64,000 bases of DNA from Oxalobacteraceae bacterium OTU3CINTB1 (GCA_024123955.1 CP099652.1:6448001-6512000), one strand, 5' to 3'. Counted from the stretch's first letter, positions 28,964-39,116 are shown. The notes: generated by a model from the sequence alone, not told the origin. Translations and numbers: made by a program.

Positions 28964-30508
28964 TTAGTACTTGGCCGGCGCGTTGGGCGCCGGTGTCGCC
29001 TGGCGGATGAAGTCACGCAGATCCTCGTTGGCGCTGGCCAAATCCTCCGACCGCAGATACATCATGTGGCCGCTGCGGTAGCCCTCAAAGCGCAGGCGGT
29101 CCTTCATCTTGCCGCTCGGGTCCAGCTGCCACATCGTATACTTGGCGTCGAAGTAGGTGCAGGCGCCGTCGTAGTAGCCCGACTGGATCATCACCTTCAG
29201 GTAGGGATTGGCGGCCATCGCCAGACGCAGGTTCTCGCCGGTCTTCTCGTTCTTGAAGTCCCACGGATGGACGTCGCCGAACAGGTTGTACTTGATGTCG
29301 GTCTTGTAGCCCAGCTCCACCCGCAGATACTGGTTGATGGCCGGGGTGAACGAGTGCAGCCACGACGTCAGTTCGGCGTTGTAATCGACCTTGTCGCCGG
29401 AATCGGTCTTGTCGATCCCAAGGTAGCGCGAGTCGAGGCGGCCGACGGTCTTGCCCTGCTTGCGCAGCAGCTCCTTCCAGAAACTGTCCACCGGCACCGA
29501 CAGGTTATTCTGCAGCACATAGGCTTCCGACAAACCGGAGTAGCGCGCGAACCTGGCCGCGATCTGCGCCTTCTTCTGCGGATCGATAAAGCCGCCGCGC
29601 GCCGTCGCCGGCAGCAGTTCGTCGATGGTGAAGGCCTCCACCTCCGGCAGCAGATCCTTCAAGTCGCGCGCCTGCAAGTCGGCCGGCAACACCTTTTGAT
29701 ACCAGGCGGTGGCGGCGAAGTACGGCAGCGCGAGCGCGTCGGCGACGACGCCGTCGCGCTTGAGGCCCAGTTCCGTCGGCGACACCAGCACCACACCGTT
29801 CAAGTACATCCACTGGGCGTTCTGCAATTCCAGCGCCAGGCCGGCCACGCGCGAGGTGCCGTAGCTCTCGCCGATCAGGTATTTCGGCGAAGTCCAGCGG
29901 CCCTCGCGCGAGACGAAGGTGCTGACCCATTCGGCCAGGTAGGAAATGTCGGCGTTGACGCCGAAGAAGCGCGCGCGGTCGCTCTTGCCGTCCAACACGC
30001 GCGAGAAGCCGGTGTTGACCGGATCGATGAAAATGATGTCGGCCACGTCGAGGATCGAGTGCGGATTGTCGCGCACGCCGTAGGGCTGGGTCGGATAGCC
30101 TTCGGCGTCGAGGTTGAGCACCTTGGGGCCGGTGTAGGCGACGTGCATCCACACCGACGCCGATCCCGGGCCGCCGTTAAACGATAGCACCAGCGGACGC
30201 TTGCTCTTGTCGGCGACGTCGGTGCGCTGGTAGTAAGTGTAGAACAAGGTCGCGCTGACCTTGCCATCCTTGTCCCACACCGGCTGCGTGCCGGCCGTGA
30301 CCTTGTACGGCACCGCCTTGCCCTTGATGGTGACGGTGGCGGTTTTGCTCACGCGCGAGTCGGCCTTGATGACGCGCTCGTTGGCCAGCAGGTCGGCCGC
30401 GCGCTCCTTGCCCAGCGCCGGCGCGGACTGTGCTTTGTCGGTAGGGTTTTCTTGCGCGCAGACGGTCGCGCTGACGGCCAGCAGCATGATGGCAAGCTTG
30501 GATTTCAT
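28964..30508 (-). CDS. Secreted S10 family serine carboxypeptidase
   Basis: 514 residues. A signal peptide (to about residue 18, cleavage after CAQ or VCA) places it in the periplasm or outside. The catalytic triad is recognisable: serine in LIGESYGTSRVAG, aspartate in SGYYDGACTYF and histidine in YRSGHMMYLRSED; the oxyanion segment is SFNGGPGSASVWMH. It matches the bacterial branch of carboxypeptidase S10 enzymes, which remove C-terminal residues from peptides. The convergent glycine-zipper gene ends 14 bases away. The gene upstream on the same strand (BNR protein) ends 110 bases before its start, with a short hairpin between. Confidence 0.9.
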   Translation of the reverse strand: MKSKLAIMLLAVSATVCAQENPTDKAQSAPALGKERAADLLANERVIKADSRVSKTATVTIKGKAVPYKVTAGTQPVWDKDGKVSATLFYTYYQRTDVADKSKRPLVLSFNGGPGSASVWMHVAYTGPKVLNLDAEGYPTQPYGVRDNPHSILDVADIIFIDPVNTGFSRVLDGKSDRARFFGVNADISYLAEWVSTFVSREGRWTSPKYLIGESYGTSRVAGLALELQNAQWMYLNGVVLVSPTELGLKRDGVVADALALPYFAATAWYQKVLPADLQARDLKDLLPEVEAFTIDELLPATARGGFIDPQKKAQIAARFARYSGLSEAYVLQNNLSVPVDSFWKELLRKQGKTVGRLDSRYLGIDKTDSGDKVDYNAELTSWLHSFTPAINQYLRVELGYKTDIKYNLFGDVHPWDFKNEKTGENLRLAMAANPYLKVMIQSGYYDGACTYFDAKYTMWQLDPSGKMKDRLRFEGYRSGHMMYLRSEDLASANEDLRDFIRQATPAPNAPAKY

Positions 30509-30618
30509 GGGCTACTCTTGACGTTAAAAAATCAATGGTAGTCCAATCGAATACCAGCCGACAACAAAATACGCGATACCGCCGGTATCGATTTGTCACG
30601 TATTGTTTCAGCGTGGTT

Positions 30619-31965
30619 TTAGCGCGGCGGCCGCCAGTCCAGCACCCGCACCGGCCGCGGCGGCACCGCCGCCTGTCCCTCGCCATCGACCTGCTGCACG
30701 TCCTGCACGAACAGGCTGAGCACACCGTTGCGCCGCCACAACTCGGTATCGAAACTCGGCTCCCACGCACCGACCGACGCATCGGTCAAATCGCTGACTT
30801 GCCACTTGCCGCCGACAAAGTTACTGATGCTGACGACCGACACCTTGCTGCCGCGTTCCTCGTCGCGGAACACCAGCAGGCCCCCCGGCGTGCCCGTGCC
30901 GGGACCGGCATCGACCATGATTTGCGGGCGCGCGATCGGGATGCGCTTGGTGCCCTGCCCGCTCAGCGAAAACGCCGTCTTGCGGAAATCGAGGGCGCGC
31001 ACCGTCCAGCCGGCGTCGGTGCGGAACACCACGTGGTATTGCGGCACCGCCGAGCCGGCGTCGCGCCAATAGCTGGCGATGTAGGGGTGGCCGTCGCGGT
31101 CGGCGGCCATCGAGGTCTGGTTGATCAGCTCGCTGTTTTGCGGGATGCGCAGCGCGTACTCGGCGCTGCCGGCGCTGATCGGCAAGCTGTAGGGCTGGCC
31201 GTCCGATTTCTCCCAGGTCACGCCGCCGTCGCGCGAGCGGGCGTAGGCCAGGTCGTGGTTGCTGGCCACGTCCGGCGATTCGCGCCACACCCAGGACAGG
31301 TGCAAGGTGCCCTGGTGGTCGAGGAAGGCTTGCCAGTAGGCGTTGCGCTTGCCTTCGCCGGTGATCAGGTTGGTGTGCAGGCGCGACCAGCGCCGCGTCT
31401 TCGTGTCGTAGCGGTTAATCACCAGGTCGCCCCGGCCGGAACCTCCCAGCCGGTAAAAGAATAGCAGGTTGCCGTCCGGCAGACGGTAGAACTCGGGATA
31501 CGACACCGATTCCTCGTCGGCGCCGACCATCGCCAGCTTGGCGCCCAATTCCAGCGCGCCCGGCTTGACGCTGCGGGCGTAACGCAGCGCGTTGTTGTGG
31601 TGGTCCCAGGACACATGCAGATACCCGGCGCCGTCGAGCATCAGGCTGATGGCGTTATGGGCGTCGGCGGCGTTGCCCCGGTACGGCGTGCGTTGCGTGG
31701 TCCACCGCGACGTGCCCAGCTTGCGCTTGCCCAGCACCAGGTAGCGCTCGGCGTCGTAGTAGCCGATGTATTGCGTGTGCCGGTCCGAGACCAGGGAATT
31801 CTTGCGGAACACCACGGCGTTGACCGAATTGTTAGCCCAGCCGGGGCCGACGACCGATTCTGTCGGCGCCAAGGCCGAGTCGGCCGCCGCCAGCGCGCCC
31901 GGGGACGCGATGCACACGGCCACGGCCATGGCCAGCAATACGGCCGGCAACAAGCTTCTCTTCAT
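30619..31965 (-). CDS. Secreted BNR-repeat beta-propeller protein (BNR_4-like; possible polysaccharide-active enzyme)
   Basis: 448 residues with a signal peptide (to about 26, ending ALAAA). The rest shows repeated propeller blades: [37 protein letters not shown] and [10 protein letters not shown] (an Asp box). [20 protein letters not shown] is typical of BNR_4 proteins, which include PL24/PL25-type ulvan lyases and related enzymes. Catalytic residues cannot be confirmed by eye, so lyase, hydrolase or pure binding are open. The start at 31965 follows GAGGG; an in-frame ATG upstream (31998) is less likely. A hairpin (30574-30590) separates it from the S10 peptidase gene. Confidence 0.75.
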   Translation of the reverse strand: MKRSLLPAVLLAMAVAVCIASPGALAAADSALAPTESVVGPGWANNSVNAVVFRKNSLVSDRHTQYIGYYDAERYLVLGKRKLGTSRWTTQRTPYRGNAADAHNAISLMLDGAGYLHVSWDHHNNALRYARSVKPGALELGAKLAMVGADEESVSYPEFYRLPDGNLLFFYRLGGSGRGDLVINRYDTKTRRWSRLHTNLITGEGKRNAYWQAFLDHQGTLHLSWVWRESPDVASNHDLAYARSRDGGVTWEKSDGQPYSLPISAGSAEYALRIPQNSELINQTSMAADRDGHPYIASYWRDAGSAVPQYHVVFRTDAGWTVRALDFRKTAFSLSGQGTKRIPIARPQIMVDAGPGTGTPGGLLVFRDEERGSKVSVVSISNFVGGKWQVSDLTDASVGAWEPSFDTELWRRNGVLSLFVQDVQQVDGEGQAAVPPRPVRVLDWRPPR

Positions 31966-32004
31966 CTCAGCGCCCTCATTGATACATATCAATTGCAACT
32001 ATAG

Positions 32005-32032
32005 TTTCCCTATGGAAAATATGACCTATAAT
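32005..32032 (+). promoter_or_regulatory. Possible promoter for the 148-residue membrane protein
   Basis: TTTCCC and a perfect TATAAT (32027-32032) are 16 bases apart in an AT-rich divergent region. An inverted pair TTGATA/TATCAA (31979-31992) next to the start of the BNR gene could bind a regulator. Confidence 0.4.
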
Positions 32033-32067
32033 ATCCTCCGCTCCACCCGCGCCCAAAAAATGCCGCC

Positions 32068-32514
32068 ATGACAACCGAAACGCTTGACACCCTCCCTAAC
32101 GATGCCCCTCTGGAATTCTGGGAACATCGCATCAAAGCCAGCAGATGGTTGATCACCAAGACCATGGCGCTGGGCACCTGCGCCGCCGTGCTCGGGATAT
32201 TGGGCCAGGGCTGGCTGGAGCAAGCGGCGCCACTGTTTCCCTTCATCAGCCAGAATTATGGCATCTGGCAAGCCGCCTATCTGCTCTCCCTGCTGATCAT
32301 TTTCTTTATCTGGGCGGCCGCGATGCGGCAAAAAATGGGGCTGCTGGAAAACAGCAAGAGGGGTTTCCAGGTGCAGCAGCGCATCGCCGAGCACAACGAA
32401 CGCCGCGCGCAGCAGGCGCAAGAGGCGCGCGAGCGGCGCAAGAAGCTGGAAGAAGAGCGCGACCCGGTGTCGTTCTTCAAGAGCGCGGCGCGCAGCAAAA
32501 AATTCGACTACTAA
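32068..32514 (+). CDS. Small membrane protein with coiled-coil tail, unknown function
   Basis: 148 residues. Two predicted membrane segments (about 29-47 and 66-86: YLLSLLIIFFIWAAAM) are followed by a strongly charged helix (RIAEHNERRAQQAQEARERR) and a C-terminal SFFKSAARSKKFDY. I do not recognise a family. It is convergent with the MacB permease gene, 19 bases away. The start codon lacks a clear ribosome site. Confidence 0.65.
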   Translation: MTTETLDTLPNDAPLEFWEHRIKASRWLITKTMALGTCAAVLGILGQGWLEQAAPLFPFISQNYGIWQAAYLLSLLIIFFIWAAAMRQKMGLLENSKRGFQVQQRIAEHNERRAQQAQEARERRKKLEEERDPVSFFKSAARSKKFDY

Positions 32515-32533
32515 ATTCGACCATCACGCGGCG

Positions 32534-33757
32534 TCACTCATAGCGCAGGCAATCGACCGGCAGCAGCTTCGACGCCCGCCGCGCCGGATAAAAACCAAAG
32601 AACACGCCCACCAGGCTGGAAAACCCGCACGCCACCACCACCGCCTGCAAGGTGATGAACACGTCGAATTTGCCGGTCGCGGTGATCGCCGCCGCCGCCC
32701 CCGTGGCCACCAGAATGCCGAACACCCCGCCCACCAGGCAGATGACCACCGCCTCCGTCAGGAACTGCAGCAGCACGTCGCGCGGCTTGGCGCCGATCGC
32801 CATGCGGATGCCGATCTCGCGGGTGCGCTCGGTCACCGACACCAGCATGATGTTCATGATGCCGATGCCGCCGACGATCAGCGAGATCGCGCCGATCAGG
32901 CCAAGCAGCGCGGCCAGGCCGGCGCTGATGGTCTTTGCCGTCTCCGCGAACGAGGCCAGGTTATCGATGCGGAAGTCGTCCGGCTGCTCGAACTTGATGC
33001 GGTGACGGTCGCGCAGCGTTTCGTTGATGTCTTGGATGGCGTCCTGCAGATTGCCGCCGGATTTGCCCTGCGCGACCACGTAGTGCACATTGCCGGGGAA
33101 CTGCATCTTTACCAGGTTGGCGGCGGCGGCGGTGATCGGCACCAGCACGTAGTCGCTCAAATCGCCGCCGTCAACCTGCTTGCCCTCGCCGTACAGCACC
33201 CCCACCACCTGGAACGAGACGTTCTCGATGCGGATGTATTTGCCCAGCGGGTCGATCTTGTAGAAGAACTGGTCGGCGATCTTGCGGCCGATGACCACCA
33301 TGCGCGCGGCCGAACGCACGTCGGCGTCGCTGAAGGCGCTGCCCTTGTCGATTTTCCAGCCACGGATCTTGAACATGTCCGGCGTGACGCCGTGCACCGT
33401 CTTCGATGCGTTCTCGTTGCCGACCGCCAGATTGAAGCCGCCTTGCAGGGTCGGCGCGGCGCCGGCCAGCGACGGCAGCCGGTTCAGCGCCGCCGCGTCG
33501 AGCATCGTCAGCGCCGGCGCGGCGCCGTTGCGCAGGCGCTGCTGCTGCGCGCGGTCGCCGCCGGGAGAAATGAACAGCATGTTGGTGCCCAGCTGCTCCA
33601 GCTGCTTGCCGATGAAGCGTTTCATGCTGTCGCCGACGGCCAGCAGCAGCACCACCGAGGCAATGCCGATGATAATGCCCAGCATCGTCAGCAAGGTGCG
33701 CAGGCGGTTCGCCAGCATCGAGCGGAACGCCTCTATCGTGATCTGCAATGGGTTCAT
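32534..33757 (-). CDS. macB: MacB-type ABC transporter permease (FtsX domain)
   Basis: 407 residues: a membrane segment near the start (TLLTMLGIIIGIASVVLLLA), a large MacB periplasmic core (about 50-240), then three membrane segments with the FtsX motif in TERTREIGIRMAIGAKPRDV. It is the mechanotransmitting permease of a MacAB-like exporter. In E. coli MacB the ATPase and permease are one polypeptide; here the ATPase is separate (33754-34551), and the two genes overlap by ATGA. No TolC-like outer-membrane gene is in the window. Substrates may be peptides, siderophores or drugs. Confidence 0.85.
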   Translation of the reverse strand: MNPLQITIEAFRSMLANRLRTLLTMLGIIIGIASVVLLLAVGDSMKRFIGKQLEQLGTNMLFISPGGDRAQQQRLRNGAAPALTMLDAAALNRLPSLAGAAPTLQGGFNLAVGNENASKTVHGVTPDMFKIRGWKIDKGSAFSDADVRSAARMVVIGRKIADQFFYKIDPLGKYIRIENVSFQVVGVLYGEGKQVDGGDLSDYVLVPITAAAANLVKMQFPGNVHYVVAQGKSGGNLQDAIQDINETLRDRHRIKFEQPDDFRIDNLASFAETAKTISAGLAALLGLIGAISLIVGGIGIMNIMLVSVTERTREIGIRMAIGAKPRDVLLQFLTEAVVICLVGGVFGILVATGAAAAITATGKFDVFITLQAVVVACGFSSLVGVFFGFYPARRASKLLPVDCLRYE

Positions 33758-34551
33758 GGCGCCGCCACGCTTGTCGGTGACAGCGGAGGATGGCCGAGGG
33801 CCGCCTCCTGGCTTAGCGCCATCTCGCGCAAACCCTCGGCGGCCGGGCCGTCATAGATGACATGGCCGTCCTTGAGGCGCATCAGCCGCTTGCTGTAGGC
33901 GGCGATGTCCGGTTCATGCGTGACCAGCAGGATGGTGATGCCGCGCTCGTGGTTCAATTGCTGGAACGAGCGCATGATCTCCTCGCTGGTCTGCGTATCG
34001 AGATTGCCGGTCGGTTCGTCGGCCAGGATCAGCGGCGGGTCGCCGACCAGCGCGCGGGCGATCGCCACCCGCTGCTGCTGGCCGCCGGACAGCTGGTTCG
34101 GCGTGCGCTTGGCGTAGTCCTTCAGCCCCACGCGCTCCAGCTCCACCAGCGCCTTGGCGTGCGCCTTCGCGCGCGAGACGCCGGCGTAGATCAGCGGCAG
34201 CGCGACGTTTTCCGCCACGCTCATGCGCTTGATCAGGTTAAAGCTCTGGAACACGAAGCCGATGGTGCGGTTGCGGATGGTGGCCAGTTCCGCACGCGAC
34301 AAGGTCAGCGTGTCGACGCCGTTGAGGAAGTAGCTGCCGCCGGTGGCCTGGTCCAGGCAACCGAAGATATTCATCAAGGTCGACTTGCCGGAGCCCGACT
34401 GCCCCATCACCGCCAGGAAGTCGCCGCGCGGCACGGCCAGGTCGATCCCGAACAGCACCCTGGTCTCGACGCCGCCGGAGAAGTAGCTTTTGGTGACGCC
34501 GCGTATGTCGATCAAGGCATTGGTCAATGCGCTGCCGGCTGGTGGCGTCAT
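33754..34551 (-). CDS. MacB-type ABC transporter ATPase
   Basis: 265 residues, LolD/MacB-type nucleotide-binding protein. Walker A is GQSGSGKSTLMN, the signature LSGGQQQRVAIARAL, Walker B LILADEPTGNLD and the H-loop LLVTHEPDIA. The start at 34551 shares one base with the stop of the upstream adaptor gene, and its stop overlaps the permease start, so the three genes are translated together. A C-terminal extension of about 35 residues (after VIYDG) has no known motif. Confidence 0.9.
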   Translation of the reverse strand: MTPPAGSALTNALIDIRGVTKSYFSGGVETRVLFGIDLAVPRGDFLAVMGQSGSGKSTLMNIFGCLDQATGGSYFLNGVDTLTLSRAELATIRNRTIGFVFQSFNLIKRMSVAENVALPLIYAGVSRAKAHAKALVELERVGLKDYAKRTPNQLSGGQQQRVAIARALVGDPPLILADEPTGNLDTQTSEEIMRSFQQLNHERGITILLVTHEPDIAAYSKRLMRLKDGHVIYDGPAAEGLREMALSQEAALGHPPLSPTSVAAP

Positions 34552-35783
34552 CAACGCACCCCGTCCTTGTTCTCGACGATGGCGCGGGTGACAACCTTGT
34601 CGCCCTTCTTCAAGGCGCCGCCCACCACCTCCGTATAGCGGAAGTTCGACAGGCCGATCCTGACGTCGATCGGCTGCGGCTGATTCTTGGCGTCGAGCGT
34701 GTAGATCTTGAAGGTGCGCGTCAAGTCGGCCTTGGTGCGGAACGCCGCATCGTCGTCCGGCGGCGGCGCGTCCAGCGCGGCGTCGGCGCCGGCACCGGCG
34801 CCGGTCCCCGCACCCTTGCCCTTGGCCGTCCTGGCCTGCCGTTCGAGTTCCTCGTCGCTGAGGCGGAAGCGCAGCGCGGCGGTCGGAATGCGCAGCACGT
34901 TCTCGCGGTTGCCCACCAACAGGCGCACCTGCGCCGTCATGCCCGGCTTGAGCAGCTCGTCCCGGTTGTCGACATCGAGCACCACGTTGTAGGTGACGAC
35001 GTTCTGCACCACGTTGGCCGCCAGGCGGAACTGCCGCATGCGCGCCTCGAACTCCCGGTCCGGATAGGCGTCGACGACGAAGCGCGCCTGCTGCCCCTCC
35101 TTCAGCGCGCCGACGTCCGCCTCCGAAACGCTGGTGTCGATCTGCATCTTGGTCAAATCCTGCGCGATCTGGAACAGGGTCGGCGTGGTGAACGACGCGG
35201 CGACCGTTTGTCCCAGGTCGACGGTGCGCTTGATGATCACGCCGTCGATCGGCGAGCGGATCACGCTGTTGTTCAAGTCCGCCTGCGCGCGCGCCAGCTG
35301 CGCCTGCGTCAGCTGGATGTTCGCCTGCGCCACGTCGACCTCGCGCTTGGACTGGTCCAGCGCCAGCGGCGAGATGAAGCTTTGCGTCACGAGGGTCTGG
35401 TTGCGCTGGTGCGTGGCCTGCGCCAGCCGCAGCGAAGCGCGCGCTGATTCCAGTTGCGCCTCGCCCTGGCGGATTTGCGCGTTGAAGATGGTCGGATCGA
35501 GCGTCAGCAGGATCTGGCCCTTTTTCACGCGGTCGTTGAAGTCCGCCTTCAGCACGTTGACCGTGCCGGACACCTGCGAACCGATGTTGATCAGGGCGAC
35601 CGGATTGATGGTGCCGGTGGCCGTCACCGTCTGCGTGATGGTTCCCGTGTCGACGGCAGCGACGCGGAACCGTGGCGGCTCCACCACAGGGGCCTGGCTT
35701 TTGGAATAGAACGCCAGCGCGGCGCCGCCGATCACGATCGCGCCCACCGCCAGCGCGATCTTTTTCTTGGTGAAAAAGGCCAT
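34551..35783 (-). CDS. macA: MacA-type periplasmic adaptor (HlyD/RND family)
   Basis: 410 residues. A membrane anchor (about 9-25, IALAVGAIVIGGAALAFYS) is followed by the biotinyl-lipoyl-like half motif (NIGSQVSGTVNVLKADFND), an alpha-hairpin (about 105-190), and the second half motif (SPIDGVIIKRTVDLGQTV). A Gly/Ala/Asp-rich insert (about 325-350) interrupts the membrane-proximal domain. First gene of the exporter operon. In the family the adaptor hexamer links MacB to an outer-membrane channel. Confidence 0.88.
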   Translation of the reverse strand: MAFFTKKKIALAVGAIVIGGAALAFYSKSQAPVVEPPRFRVAAVDTGTITQTVTATGTINPVALINIGSQVSGTVNVLKADFNDRVKKGQILLTLDPTIFNAQIRQGEAQLESARASLRLAQATHQRNQTLVTQSFISPLALDQSKREVDVAQANIQLTQAQLARAQADLNNSVIRSPIDGVIIKRTVDLGQTVAASFTTPTLFQIAQDLTKMQIDTSVSEADVGALKEGQQARFVVDAYPDREFEARMRQFRLAANVVQNVVTYNVVLDVDNRDELLKPGMTAQVRLLVGNRENVLRIPTAALRFRLSDEELERQARTAKGKGAGTGAGAGADAALDAPPPDDDAAFRTKADLTRTFKIYTLDAKNQPQPIDVRIGLSNFRYTEVVGGALKKGDKVVTRAIVENKDGVR

Positions 35784-36074
35784 CGTTTTTTATCTGTCTC
35801 ATAGTGGAGATCCGGCCATACGCGGATCAACCCGGCAAGTATTGAGCAGTTTTGCAAAAAACGCAATCCAGCGCCTTGCATCGCCGGCCCGCAAAGGGGA
35901 ATGGAGACGGGTATCACTTAGGGGATGGAAGCCCGCACCCCGATGTCGGGATATGCAATTTTGCAATCCAACTTTGCAGGAATGGCCGTTCCCAGCGACG
36001 AAAATCGGCCCTACCATGCACTCCATCGCCAGGCCACAACGGCCTGTCAGCGGCCCACACCACGGAGCAAAAAC

Positions 36075-36785
36075 ATGAACGCATCCCTCAAGGAGTCCCT
36101 CACCGTCACCGTCGCCGACGGCAGCTTCCAGTGCTACGTCGCGCGTCCGACCGGCAGTGGCAGCGCGCCGGTCATCATTGTTCTGCAGGAGATCTTCGGC
36201 GTCAACGCCGGCATCCGCAGCATCTGCGACGACTACGCCGCCAAGGGCTACATCGCCGTCGGCCCCGATCTGTTCTGGCGCGCCGCACCCGGCCTGGACA
36301 TGTCCGAGGCCAGCCCCGGCGACTGGGAGCGCGGCTTCGCGCTGTACAGCGCCTACGACTTCGGCGCCGGCGTCGGCGACATCGCCGCCACCGTGGCCGC
36401 CGCCCGCGCGATGACCGGCGCCTCCGGCAAGGTCGGCGTGACCGGCTACTGCCTCGGCGGGCTGATGACCTTCCTCACCGCCGCCCGCGCCGACGCCGAC
36501 GCCTTCGTCGCCTACTACGGCGGCGCCACCGAAAACTACGCGGGCGAAGGCGCCAACGTCAAACGCCCGCTGCTCTACCACCTGGCCGGCGACGACGAAT
36601 ACATCGGCAAGGATGCGCAGGCGGTCATCCACGCCGCCCTCAAGGACAACGCCAACATCGAGATGCATACCTACCCGGGCTGCAACCACGCCTTCGCCCG
36701 CCCGGGCGGCGACCACTACGACGCCCAGGCGGCGACGTTGGCCAACGGCCGCACCGACGCTTTCTTCAAGCAGCACCTGAACTGA
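36075..36785 (+). CDS. Dienelactone hydrolase family protein
   Basis: 236 residues, alpha/beta hydrolase. The dienelactone hydrolase catalytic set is visible: the conserved glutamate (E39) in LQEIFGVN, nucleophile cysteine (C126) in GYCLGG, aspartate in AGDDEYI, and histidine in CNHAFAR. It would open lactones or other esters in the cytosol. The start at 36075 is preceded by GGAG at 8 bases; the open frame extends upstream to 35925 with no similarity. The chloroperoxidase-like gene follows 32 bases later, probably in the same operon. Confidence 0.88.
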   Translation: MNASLKESLTVTVADGSFQCYVARPTGSGSAPVIIVLQEIFGVNAGIRSICDDYAAKGYIAVGPDLFWRAAPGLDMSEASPGDWERGFALYSAYDFGAGVGDIAATVAAARAMTGASGKVGVTGYCLGGLMTFLTAARADADAFVAYYGGATENYAGEGANVKRPLLYHLAGDDEYIGKDAQAVIHAALKDNANIEMHTYPGCNHAFARPGGDHYDAQAATLANGRTDAFFKQHLN

Positions 36786-36817
36786 TCTTTAATCCCATCG
36801 ACAAATAAGGAAAAACC

Positions 36818-37807
36818 ATGTCCGGCAACGATAACAACCAAGTCAATCCATCCCGCCGCTCCGCCATGGTGGGCGGCGCGTTCGCCGCCGCCGCGGCGGT
36901 CGCCACCGCGCTGCCGCTGGCCGCCGTCAGCACCGACAGCCAGGCCGCCGCCACCGGCGGCAAAATCCAGAAGACCGCCAGCACCATCACCACCCGCGAC
37001 GGCGTCGAGATCTATTACAAGGATTGGGGTCCACGCAACGGCCAACCGGTGATCCTGAGCCACGGCTGGCCGCTCAACGCCGACAGCTGGGAATCGGCCG
37101 CCTTCCATCTGGCGAACAACGGCTTCCGCGTCGTCAGCCACGACCGCCGTGGCCACGGCCGTTCGAGCCAACCCTGGGACGGCAACGACATGGACCACTA
37201 CGCCGACGACCTGGCGCAGCTGATCGAAGCGCTCAACCTGAACAACATCATCCTGGCCGGCTTCTCCACCGGCGGCGGCGAGGTGGCGCGCTACGTCGGC
37301 CGCCACGGCACCAAACGCGTCGCCAAGCTGGCGCTGATTTCCGCCGTCACGCCGCTGATGCTCAAGACCGACACCAACCCGGGCGGCCTGCCGCTGTCGG
37401 TGTTCGACGGCATCCGCGCCGCGTCCGAGGCCAATCGCGGCCAGTTGTACCTGGACTTCGCCTCCGGCCCGTTCTACAACTACAACCGTCCCGGCGCCAA
37501 GCCGTCGCAAGGGCTGATCAACGCGTTTTACAACCAGGGCATGCAGGCCGGCCATAAGAACACCTACGATTCGATCGCGGCGTTCGCCCAGACCGACTTC
37601 CGCGACGACCTGAAAAAATTCGACAAGCCGACGCTGATCATTCACGGCGAGGACGACCAGGTGGTGCCGATCGACGCCGCCGGCCGCGCCGCCGCCAAGA
37701 TCGTCAAGCAGGCCAGGTTGATCACCTATCCGGGCGCGCCGCACGGCCTGACCGACACCCACAAAGAGAAGTTCAACGCCGACTTCCTGGCCTTCGCCAA
37801 GTCTTGA
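36818..37807 (+). CDS. Exported alpha/beta hydrolase, non-heme chloroperoxidase-like
   Basis: 329 residues. The N-terminus has a twin-arginine-like signal ([11 protein letters not shown] followed by a hydrophobic Ala/Val run, residues 12-45), so export of a folded protein is likely though the motif is not perfect. The core is typical of cofactor-free haloperoxidases and aryl esterases: [24 protein letters not shown], nucleophile serine S150 in [12 protein letters not shown], acid in [12 protein letters not shown] and histidine in [10 protein letters not shown]. Esterase or perhydrolase activity is more certain than halogenation. It follows the dienelactone hydrolase gene. Confidence 0.85.
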   Translation: MSGNDNNQVNPSRRSAMVGGAFAAAAAVATALPLAAVSTDSQAAATGGKIQKTASTITTRDGVEIYYKDWGPRNGQPVILSHGWPLNADSWESAAFHLANNGFRVVSHDRRGHGRSSQPWDGNDMDHYADDLAQLIEALNLNNIILAGFSTGGGEVARYVGRHGTKRVAKLALISAVTPLMLKTDTNPGGLPLSVFDGIRAASEANRGQLYLDFASGPFYNYNRPGAKPSQGLINAFYNQGMQAGHKNTYDSIAAFAQTDFRDDLKKFDKPTLIIHGEDDQVVPIDAAGRAAAKIVKQARLITYPGAPHGLTDTHKEKFNADFLAFAKS

Positions 37808-37895
37808 CAGCACGCGGAGCCGCGGGCCGGTAACAGATGCCCGCGCTCCCTGTGATCAAGAAGCGCCGGGCAGAGCATTCAGTAGAAAAAGACCG

Positions 37896-39116
37896 TCAGG
37901 CCACCAGTCGCAACTCGCGCCCCGCCATGCGCGCCATGACGCCGACCACGTGGTCGATTTGCGCGCGGGTATGGCCGGCGTTCATCATGAAGCGCAGGCG
38001 CGCCTGGCCCACCGGCGCGGCCGGGAACTGGATCGCGTCGACATGGATGCCCTCGCGGCGCAATTCGATCGCGTAGCGCTGGCAGGTCTCGGCGTCGCCG
38101 ATCAACACCGGCAGGATCGGCGTCTGCGTCGAGATGATGGTGTAGCCCAGCGGCGCCATCTTCTCGATGAAGTAGCGCTGGTTGTCCCACAGGCGCTGGC
38201 GGCGCTGCGGCTCCTCCTCCAGCAAATCCAGGGCCGCCAGCAGCGCGGCCGCCTGGTCCGGCGGCGGCGGGCAGGTGAAGCCGTAGGCGGAACTGGTCAG
38301 GCGGATCACGTCGGCCACCTCGGGCTCGACGGCGACAAAGCCGCCGATCGACCCGAGCGCCTTGCTCAGGGTCCCCATCTGCATGATGTTCTCGCTGTAG
38401 CAGTTGAAATGCTCGGAGGTGCCGCCGCCGTTGGCGCCCAGGATGCCGGTGGCGTGGGCGTCGTCGATGTACAGCAGCGCGCCATAGCGCTCGGCCAGCG
38501 CCACCAGCTCCGGCAGCGGCGCGATCGTGCCCTCCATGCTGAACACGCCGTCGCTGACGATCAGCGGCGTGGTGCCCTCCTCGGCGCCGGCCTTGAGCAG
38601 CGTCTCCAGGTGATTCATGTCGCAGTGGCGGTAGTTGTAGCGCAGCGCGCCGGACATCTGGATGCCTTCGCGGATGCTGATATGATTGAACTCGTCCGAG
38701 TAATAGGCGTACTTGTGGCGCTTCTTGGTGCGGAAGCCGTGCAGCCGCGCCAGGGTGGCCGCCTTGACGATCGACGACAGCACGCCGATGTTGGTCATGT
38801 AGCCGGTCACGAAGAGCACCGCGTCGCCCTTGTGCTTGAGCGCCCCGAGGCGCCGTTCCAGCTCGCGGTAGACTTCCAGGTCGCCGCCCAGCAGCCGCGA
38901 TTCGCAGTTGCCGACGCCGTAGCGGTCGAGGCCCTGCTTGGCCGCCGCCACCAGGCGCGGATGGTTGGCCAGCGCCAGGTAGTTGTTGGTGCTGAAGGAG
39001 ACCACCGTCTCGCCGCCCGTGACAAAGGTCGGATCGGGCAAGGTGCTGTGCACCAGCGAGTCGTGGTGGATCGGGTGGTGTTGCAGCCAGTGGGCGATGT
39101 CGCTTAAATCATGCAT
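37896..39116 (-). CDS. PLP-dependent alpha-oxoamine synthase (BioF/SPT-like), substrate unknown
   Basis: 406 residues. Family features: STNNYLAL, DEFNHISIREGIQMSGA, the PLP-contacting aspartate and histidine in YIDDAHATGILG (D219) and the Schiff-base lysine K252 in MGTLSKALGSIGGF. Such enzymes condense an amino acid with an acyl thioester, giving KAPA, sphinganine precursors, or alpha-hydroxyketone signals of the CqsA type. The glycine region NCESRLLGGDLEVYRELE differs from housekeeping BioF, and no biotin genes are nearby, so a special product is likely. It lies after a two-component system on the same strand. The start at 39116 has a weak ribosome site. Confidence 0.8.
   Translation of the reverse strand: MHDLSDIAHWLQHHPIHHDSLVHSTLPDPTFVTGGETVVSFSTNNYLALANHPRLVAAAKQGLDRYGVGNCESRLLGGDLEVYRELERRLGALKHKGDAVLFVTGYMTNIGVLSSIVKAATLARLHGFRTKKRHKYAYYSDEFNHISIREGIQMSGALRYNYRHCDMNHLETLLKAGAEEGTTPLIVSDGVFSMEGTIAPLPELVALAERYGALLYIDDAHATGILGANGGGTSEHFNCYSENIMQMGTLSKALGSIGGFVAVEPEVADVIRLTSSAYGFTCPPPPDQAAALLAALDLLEEEPQRRQRLWDNQRYFIEKMAPLGYTIISTQTPILPVLIGDAETCQRYAIELRREGIHVDAIQFPAAPVGQARLRFMMNAGHTRAQIDHVVGVMARMAGRELRLVA

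Noticed and set aside
37896..39116. Calling the alpha-oxoamine synthase CqsA/JqsA of a quorum-sensing system
   Set aside because: The neighbouring kinase has two membrane segments and a HAMP domain, unlike the multi-span CqsS/LqsS type, so the specific name is not supported.
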